Part shown: piece after piece, positions 33,624 through 37,770 of the stretch
Numbering within the stretch: the first letter of the stretch is position 1
Layout: every line of letters starts with the position of its first letter
NCBI GenBank assembly: GCA_900547195.1
Contig: URFQ01000016.1
Location: 1 to 37,770, forward strand
Direction: 5' to 3'
Source: an uncultured Butyricicoccus sp.
Lineage (GTDB): Bacteria; Bacillota; Clostridia; Oscillospirales; Butyricicoccaceae
DNA: 37,770 nt
Position numbers and translations under genes: made by a program
Notes under the pieces: model-generated
What the model saw: the letters and a program-made list of their open reading frames with translations, nothing else
Database searches by the model: none
What the model was told of the DNA's origin: nothing

Positions 33624-34355
33624 ATGCCCAGATTTTTTATCGAGGAAACGCCTGCCGGCGGGTATATTACACTGACCGGCGAGGATGCCCATCACCTTGT
33701 CAAAGTGCTGCGCATGAAGCCGGGCGAAAGCCTGACCGTCTGCGACAGCGCGGGGCATGACTATCTATGTACGCTGGAAGAAGCCGCAAAGGGTGCGGCG
33801 GTCTGCCGGGTGCACGGGGCGACGGCTTCTGTGGGGGAGCCGGGAACGCGCGTCACGCTTTACATGGGGCTGCCCAAGGGCGATAAAATGGATTTCATCG
33901 TGCAAAAGGCAGTGGAGCTGGGAGCGGCCGAAATTGTGCCTTTCCTCGCCGCCCGGAGCGTGTCCCGCCCGGACGGGAAAACCCTGCAAAAAAAATGCGA
34001 ACGATGGCGCAAAATCGCGCGCGAGGCAGCGATGCAGTGCGGGCGAGGGCTGATACCGGCCGTGGGGGAGCCGGTCAGCCAGGCACAGGCCGCTGTGGCG
34101 GCGGCCGGGTGCGACGCCGCCTTGTTCCTATATGAGAATGAGCGGGAAACCGGTATCAAAACCGTGCTCAGCGGGAAAAACCTGCATACGGTGGCGCTGA
34201 TGGTCGGCCCGGAGGGCGGTTTTGCGCCCGAAGAGGCGGCGGCGGCGAAAGAGGCCGGGATGTGCAGCGTTTCGCTTGGCCCGCGCATTCTGCGGTGCGA
34301 AACCGCGCCGCTCGCGGCACTTGCCGCGGTCATGTACGAGACCGGGAATCTGTAA
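33624..34355 (+). CDS. rsmE: 16S rRNA (uracil1498-N3)-methyltransferase
   Basis: A 243-residue SPOUT methyltransferase. It has the N-terminal PUA-like domain (DAHHLVKVLRMKPGE) and the C-terminal knot with VQKAVELGAAEIVPF, LMVGPEGGFAPEE and LGPRILRCETAPLAAL. It methylates U1498 of 16S rRNA. The ribosome binding site is GAAGGG, 8 bases before ATG. Gene order prmA-rsmE is common in Firmicutes. Confidence 0.95.
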   Translation: MPRFFIEETPAGGYITLTGEDAHHLVKVLRMKPGESLTVCDSAGHDYLCTLEEAAKGAAVCRVHGATASVGEPGTRVTLYMGLPKGDKMDFIVQKAVELGAAEIVPFLAARSVSRPDGKTLQKKCERWRKIAREAAMQCGRGLIPAVGEPVSQAQAAVAAAGCDAALFLYENERETGIKTVLSGKNLHTVALMVGPEGGFAPEEAAAAKEAGMCSVSLGPRILRCETAPLAALAAVMYETGNL

Positions 34356-34399
34356 GGGAGAGCGGTCAAAAGAAAAAAGAAAGACTGGAGTTGGTTTTT

Positions 34400-35176
34400 T
34401 TGGCGGCAAAAAACGTGCCTCAAAAGAAGGAAGATTACATCACCAATAAGGTGCTCGCTGTATTTTCAATTTGCCTTGCGGGTGTGCTTGTGCTCATGGG
34501 CCTGCGCAAGCTCATCGATTTCGGCACCACGTACCTGCTTGGTATGACCGTGCTGCGCGTGCTGATGGGCGTGGCGGCAGCGGGCGTAGTGCTGAGCATT
34601 GTGCTGATGGCGCACCAAAAGAAGAAGGGCGCTGACCTGACCTATCGGATCCTGACCGGGCGCAACCTGCTGATTGTGTTCGCGGTCGCGCTGGTGATTT
34701 TGGCGCTGGTCCATCATTACGGCATCCCGATTTTCAAGGTATTTTACGGGTTGCTGCCCGCGCTGGCGGTGTATTACCTGATCTATCACTCCTATCAGCC
34801 GGAATTCTGCGTGATCTCGGTGGATTGCGGCGCAGCAGTAGCGCTGCTGCTGATCGTGCGCCGCGCGCAGATCAGCGCGAACGTCAAATATCTGGCCTGG
34901 GTGGCGCTGGCGGTCTATGTGGCGCTGGCGGTGGTGCAGCTTACCATGACGGCGCAGGTGAAGAACGCGAAGGGAAAACTGAAGCTGGGCGGGCGCACGC
35001 TGAGTTTCCAGTTTTCAAAAAACGCCTATACCATGCTGACTGTGACCCCGATTGTGATGGCAATCCTGGTGGCGCTGGGGGCGGCCATGGGGACGGGAAT
35101 TGCCTTATACGCGATTTTTGCTGCGGCAGGGTATCTGTTTGTGACAGCGGTCTATTATACGGTAAAACTGATGTGA
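34400..35176 (+). CDS. Conserved integral membrane protein of unknown function
   Basis: A 258-residue protein with a short basic N-terminus and about seven hydrophobic segments. A basic, Lys-rich loop (AQVKNAKGKLKLGGR) near residue 190 is likely cytoplasmic. I do not recognise a family. The probable start is TTG at 34400 with TGGAG 9 bases upstream; no ATG or GTG gives a better fit. It lies 44 bases after rsmE and is followed by a terminator, so it ends that unit. Confidence 0.65.
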   Translation: MAAKNVPQKKEDYITNKVLAVFSICLAGVLVLMGLRKLIDFGTTYLLGMTVLRVLMGVAAAGVVLSIVLMAHQKKKGADLTYRILTGRNLLIVFAVALVILALVHHYGIPIFKVFYGLLPALAVYYLIYHSYQPEFCVISVDCGAAVALLLIVRRAQISANVKYLAWVALAVYVALAVVQLTMTAQVKNAKGKLKLGGRTLSFQFSKNAYTMLTVTPIVMAILVALGAAMGTGIALYAIFAAAGYLFVTAVYYTVKLM

Positions 35177-35185
35177 GAGAGAAAG

Positions 35186-35220
35186 AGCGGGCAGCGGGAA
35201 GGCTGTCCGCTTGCTTTTTT
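35186..35220 (+). terminator. Terminator after the membrane protein gene
   Basis: AGCGGGCAG (35186-35194) pairs, with one wobble, with CTGTCCGCT (35203-35211) and is followed by TGCTTTTTT. The next gene's ribosome binding site begins 2 bases later. Confidence 0.75.
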
Positions 35221-35233
35221 CGGAGGAAACGCA

Positions 35234-36028
35234 ATGAAACGTTGGAAATGCGCGGCGGCCGGGCTGCTGTGCGCGGGGCTGTGCGCATGCAGCATGCTGC
35301 CCAAGTTGGAAACCGCATCGTCGCCCATTGACGCGGCGCTGAAAACCGTGGCGGCTGTAAAAGAGGGGGAAGACCCGGTGCGGCTGCGCGCGGAAGATTT
35401 GGATGAGGAGGAGCTGTTCCGCGCGGTGGAAGCCATATGGCCGTTTGCATGCACGATGCAGCTGACGGTCTATGCGGGCGGGATGCTGGAGATCGAGCTA
35501 AATGAGTTCACCGAAGCGCAGCAGGCGCAGGCGGAGACGCTTGCACAGGGGATGGCGAAGGAAGCGGTGGCGGGGCTGACGCAGGACGCCGAAAAGCTGC
35601 GCGCGCTGCATGACCTGCTGGTGCGCAGCTGCGTCTATGACCTGGAAACTGCGGAAAAAGAAGGCGCGACCGATGGCGCGGCAGCGCCATTTACGGCGTA
35701 TGGCGCGCTGGTGGACGGCAAGGCGGTTTGCGCCGGGTATGCGCGCGCATTTGTGCTGCTTTGCCAGGCGGCGGGGATGGATGCAATCTACATTGCGGAC
35801 GAACGCATGAACCATGGATGGAACGCCGTGCGCCTGGATGGAAAGACTTATTTCATTGACTGCACGTTTGACGACCCGGTGCCTGACCGCGGAGAGTATG
35901 TTTCGCATGAATACTTTTTGCGCAGCGCGGAAGAACTGGCGGAGACCCACACTTGGGATCGTGAATTTTATGAACGGGTGATGGACGCAAAATGGGGTGT
36001 TTCGACGGCAAATGATACAAATTCGTAA
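35234..36028 (+). CDS. Transglutaminase-like lipoprotein
   Basis: A 264-residue exported protein with a lipoprotein signal peptide (lipobox LCAC, Cys19). A transglutaminase-like domain spans ~115-230 with the papain-type triad Cys166 (AVCAGYARAF), His194 (NHGWNAV) and Asp209 (YFIDCTFDDP). Such domains act as cysteine peptidases or peptidoglycan-associated enzymes on the cell surface; the substrate is unknown. GGAGG lies 7 bases before the ATG. A terminator just upstream implies it is read alone or by readthrough. Confidence 0.85.
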   Translation: MKRWKCAAAGLLCAGLCACSMLPKLETASSPIDAALKTVAAVKEGEDPVRLRAEDLDEEELFRAVEAIWPFACTMQLTVYAGGMLEIELNEFTEAQQAQAETLAQGMAKEAVAGLTQDAEKLRALHDLLVRSCVYDLETAEKEGATDGAAAPFTAYGALVDGKAVCAGYARAFVLLCQAAGMDAIYIADERMNHGWNAVRLDGKTYFIDCTFDDPVPDRGEYVSHEYFLRSAEELAETHTWDREFYERVMDAKWGVSTANDTNS

Positions 36029-36063
36029 AAGGGAAAAAAGAGCAAAAAAACTGAAAAAAGTTG

Positions 36064-36092
36064 TTGACAAATGGGGCGTCGTGCTATATAAT
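36064..36092 (+). promoter_or_regulatory. tRNA operon promoter (perfect consensus)
   Basis: TTGACA (36064-36069) and TATAAT (36087-36092) are exactly 17 bases apart. It lies 50 bases before the first tRNA, as expected for a stable-RNA promoter. Confidence 0.93.
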
Positions 36093-36141
36093 AAACCATG
36101 TCGCCGGTGAGGAAACGAAACCCGGCGGGTGCGATGGAGAT

Positions 36142-36218
36142 GGCGGTATAGCTTAGTTGGCTAGAGCGTTCGGTTCATACCCGAAAGGTCATTGGTTCAA
36201 GTCCAATTACCGCTACCA
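36142..36218 (+). tRNA. tRNA-Met (CAT)
   Basis: A 77-base tRNA including an encoded CCA. The acceptor stem GGCGGTA pairs with TACCGCT-type bases, the anticodon loop is GTTCATAC, and the T-arm holds GGTTCAAGTCC. The anticodon is CAT; I assign elongator Met from overall features, without excluding a tRNA-Ile2 modification type. Confidence 0.9.
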
Positions 36219-36224
36219 CCCTTA

Positions 36225-36300
36225 TGGCCCGTTGGTCAAGCGGTTAAGACACCGCCCTTTCACGGCGGTAACACGAGTTCGAATCTCGTACGGGTCACCA
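36225..36300 (+). tRNA. tRNA-Glu (TTC)
   Basis: A 76-base tRNA ending in CCA. The acceptor TGGCCCG pairs with CGGGTCA, the anticodon stem-loop is CCGCCCTTTCACGGCGG (anticodon TTC) and the T-arm contains GTTCGAATC. Confidence 0.95.
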
Positions 36301-36302
36301 AT

Positions 36303-36378
36303 GGAAGTTTAGCTCAGCTGGGAGAGCATCTGCCTTACAAGCAGAGGGTCACAGGTTCGAGCCCTGTAACTTCCACCA
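36303..36378 (+). tRNA. tRNA-Val (TAC)
   Basis: A 76-base tRNA ending in CCA. The acceptor GGAAGTT pairs with AACTTCC, the anticodon stem-loop is TCTGCCTTACAAGCAGA (anticodon TAC), and the T-arm is CAGGTTCGAGCCCTG. It has a duplicated 3' end downstream (36499-36523). Confidence 0.95.
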
Positions 36379-36380
36379 AA
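36356..36380 (+). repeat. Direct repeat, copy 1 (inside the tRNA-Val 3' end)
   Basis: 25 bases from the T loop to just past the CCA (TTCGAGCCCTG...CCACCAAA). They are repeated exactly at 36499-36523, 143 bases downstream. This is the layout of an attachment site or of a tRNA 3'-end duplication. Confidence 0.9.
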
Positions 36381-36384
36381 GACG

Positions 36385-36414
36385 AAGGCATTCACAAAAG
36401 TGAGTGCCTTTTTT
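36385..36414 (+). terminator. Terminator of the tRNA operon
   Basis: AAGGCATTCAC (36385-36395) pairs with GTGAGTGCCTT (36400-36410) around an AAAA loop, followed by six T. It lies 6 bases after tRNA-Val. Confidence 0.92.
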
Positions 36415-36438
36415 CATGTCTGCACAAAGAAAACGGAG

Positions 36439-36454
36439 CAGGGCTCGAACCTGT
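36439..36454 (-). repeat. Inverted copy of the tRNA-Val T-arm
   Basis: These 16 bases (CAGGGCTCGAACCTGT) are the exact reverse complement of 36351-36366 in tRNA-Val. They can also pair in part with the second direct copy (TTCGAGCCCTG at 36499-36509). Confidence 0.85.
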
Positions 36455-36473
36455 TTTTAATCGCAAAGCGGGG

Positions 36474-36502
36474 CGAAGCCCGTGCCGCAGGCGCGGGCTT
36501 CG
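36474..36502. repeat. GC-rich 13-bp hairpin joined to the tRNA 3'-end copy
   Basis: CGAAGCCCGTGCC (36474-36486) pairs with GGCGCGGGCTTCG (36490-36502) with one wobble and a GCA loop. The right arm runs into the duplicated tRNA segment (first bases TTCG). It resembles REP-type palindromes. Confidence 0.8.
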
Positions 36503-36523
36503 AGCCCTGTAACTTCCACCAAA
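36499..36523 (+). repeat. Direct repeat, copy 2 (orphan tRNA-Val 3' end)
   Basis: An exact copy of 36356-36380, with no tRNA body before it. It is followed at once by a second terminator, as if the tRNA end and a terminator had been copied together. Confidence 0.9.
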
Positions 36524-36558
36524 ACACCGTGTAATCATTGATTACACGGTGTTTTTTT
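36521..36558 (+). terminator. Second strong terminator after the orphan tRNA end
   Basis: A ~15-bp stem (AAACACCGTGTAATCA with its complement at 36539-36554) and a run of T. The sequence differs from the first tRNA terminator, so the tRNA 3' end is duplicated but the terminator is not. Confidence 0.88.
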
Positions 36559-36639
36559 CACTTTTAGGAGAAATTTGCGCTGCACCGGCTGCACACAGCT
36601 TTCTCCGAAGTCGCTTGCCTAACAGGTGATTTCAGACGC
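36559..36639. other. Short stretch between the tRNA scar and the IS remnant
   Basis: No gene seen. GGAGAAA (near 36568) and TTTCTCC (near 36600) form an inverted pair that may be an old element end, but this is not supported further. Confidence 0.3.
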
Positions 36640-37136
36640 ATTTCCAGAGGTTTCTCCTCAGTGAAGTCATGCTACAGAAGATTCGGGGCAATTTTGCCTG
36701 CTTCGCCCTTGTAAGAACGATACTTCTTCATCCGAACACGGCACACTAATCCCTGCTATTTCATGAGTCGCTGGACAGTTTTGTGGTTTAATTGAACTGC
36801 CTGGTTGCGAAGTTCAGCTGTAATACGCCGATACCCATACCGTCCCTCGTGCTCATGGCAGATTGTCTCAATGGCAGTTTTTGCGTCTGCATATTTATCG
36901 GGCTGAGACTGCCGTTTCAAATGGTAGTAAAAAGTCGCGCGGAAAGTTGAGCAATTTCAAGCAGTATTCTTAATGGAAATTCCAGCCTCAGTTCTTGAAC
37001 TACCATCGTTTTTTGTACGGGCATCGCTCGTCTTCCAAAACCAGTGCAATTTTTTTATATGCGTTTTCTGCCCGAAGCGCTGTACTTCTGCCAGCAGATC
37101 TTTTTGCACTTCCTTTGAAAGCTTCTTGGGGCATCC
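36640..37136 (-). pseudogene. Decayed IS3-family (IS150 group) transposase
   Basis: Read on the minus strand across several frames it gives the IS150-type order: LSKEVQKDLLAEVQR, LRAENAYKK, VVQELRLEFPLRILLEIAQL, then YHLKRQSQPDKYADAKTAIE, HEGRYGYRRITAELRN, LNHKTVQRLMK, a stop codon, then VRMKKYRSYKGEAGKIAPN and FTEEKPLE. There are at least three frameshifts and one or more in-frame stops, and the C-terminal catalytic part is missing. The element cannot transpose by itself. No terminal inverted repeats were identified by eye. It lies between the tRNA scar and the dehydrogenase fragments. Confidence 0.85.
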
Positions 37137-37142
37137 TGTGCT

Positions 37143-37415
37143 GCTTCGGCCAGTCCAAAGATGGACAAAGCGCAGATGAAAGTCGGCATGTGTGTCTGCG
37201 TGTGTGGCGGAGGGCCGGTCGGGCTGCTTGCTTTGCAGACCTTCTCGCTATATGGCGCTACCTCGCTGACCGCCGTGAACTGACGGTGCAAAATATCTTA
37301 TCGATCCGGTGTCGGAGGATGTGGTGCAGCGCGCCATGGATCTGACCGGCGGCCGGGGCTACGACGTTGTTCTGGACGGCTCGGGTTCAGTACATGCGGC
37401 CGCCTCGCTGCCGGA
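37143..37415 (+). pseudogene. Fragment of a zinc-type dehydrogenase, C-terminal half
   Basis: Two frames give MDKAQMKVGM, then VCGGGPVGLLALQTF and YGATSLTAVN up to a TGA stop (37281-37283). After a frame change the match resumes with DGAKYLIDPVSEDVV and MDLTGGRGYDVVLDGSGS. This is the Rossmann half of a medium-chain dehydrogenase, missing about a dozen residues at the frameshift. There is no N-terminal half before it; the IS remnant ends there. At about 37400-37420 it changes abruptly into an N-terminal half (next entry). Confidence 0.82.
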
Positions 37416-37770
37416 CATCGGTATGCCGATCTACGACGCACAGGATCCCAATGATGATGTGTATCAGGTGACAAGGGGCGTTATGGACGCCAAGCCGTCC
37501 GCGCCGCTCGGGCACAGGACTTCGGGCACAATCGTTGAGATCGGCGAAAAAGCCGCGGCGGCGGGCTACAAGGTCGGTGACAAGGTGGCGCTCTTCCCCG
37601 TCTCCCACTGCGGCGAATGCAAATGGTGCGACGCAGTACTGCATCAACACAAAGCCCACCAGCGCGTTTGCGCAATACGTTATAACCGACGCAAAGACGA
37701 TTTATAAGCTGCCGCATAACGTCGATTTGAAGGAATATGCGATTGTTGAACCGACCAATTGCTGTCTGCG
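37416..37770 (+). pseudogene. Fragment of a zinc-type dehydrogenase, N-terminal half (runs off the window)
   Basis: It begins inside the catalytic domain (GMPIYDAQDPNDD), then PLGHRTSG, where the invariant GHE is GHR, then VGDKVALFPVSHCGECKWC. The structural-zinc loop should read C-x2-C-x2-C-x7-C. Here only 10 bases, not 21, separate the third and fourth Cys codons, so an 11-base deletion explains the frameshift near 37637. The frame then continues YCINTKPTSAFAQYVITDAK, KLPHNVDLKEYAIVEPTNCC to the window end. It is not functional as written. Confidence 0.8.

Noticed and set aside
36356..36523. Integrated prophage or large island at tRNA-Val
   Set aside because: Only about 120 bases lie between the repeats and there is no integrase gene in the window.
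1..37770. CRISPR arrays, toxin-antitoxin pairs or defence genes
   Set aside because: None seen. No regularly spaced short repeats occur, and the unassigned genes do not resemble such families.

Overview
The window is a stretch of chromosome from a Gram-positive, moderately GC-rich Firmicute, most likely a gut member of the Clostridia (Oscillospiraceae/Ruminococcaceae type). The support is strong Shine-Dalgarno sequences of the AAAGGAGG type, near-consensus sigma-A promoters, an FMN riboswitch with a terminator, lipoproteins, a PadR/DUF1700/DUF4097 operon, a fused RibBA and a split transketolase. No gene fixes the species.

Layout. (1) 1-100: 3' end of a 5S rRNA and its terminator. (2) 427-10547: a catabolic island. 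An FAD/FMN/Fe-S ene-reductase-like enzyme and an AraC regulator lie on the minus strand. Divergently transcribed are a GPH-family sugar/cation symporter, a sorbitol/threonine-type zinc dehydrogenase, a two-subunit transketolase, an SDR and a second zinc alcohol dehydrogenase. No kinase, isomerase or aldolase is present, so the substrate is open. (3) 10667-14467: riboflavin operon ribD-ribE-ribBA-ribH under an FMN riboswitch. (4) 14512-18825: an MGMT-like protein, then HtrA and a two-component system (RR-HK-HtrA order, envelope stress). (5) 18984-23307: an ECF S component, modABC, and a divergent one-component regulator with an excisionase-type HTH and a periplasmic-binding-protein-like domain. 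(6) 23358-25466: a PspC protein and a padR-DUF1700-DUF4097 operon. (7) 25719-36028: a mostly plus-strand housekeeping run: ddl, murI, a DUF1934 protein, argS, a CtpA protease, a methionine-synthase-like protein without its zinc cysteine, prmA, rsmE, a membrane protein and a transglutaminase-like lipoprotein. (8) 36064-36414: a perfect-consensus promoter driving tRNA-Met, tRNA-Glu and tRNA-Val. (9) 36415-37770: a scar region with a duplicated tRNA-Val 3' end, an inverted copy of its T-arm, a GC-rich hairpin, a decayed IS3/IS150 transposase, and two decayed zinc-dehydrogenase fragments in C-terminal-then-N-terminal order.

The best candidates for something undescribed are the kinase-free transketolase/dehydrogenase island at 2603-10547, the tRNA-Val 3'-end repeat/hairpin structure at 36351-36558, and the methionine-synthase-derived protein at 31442-32467. 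None is proven here; checks are given for each.
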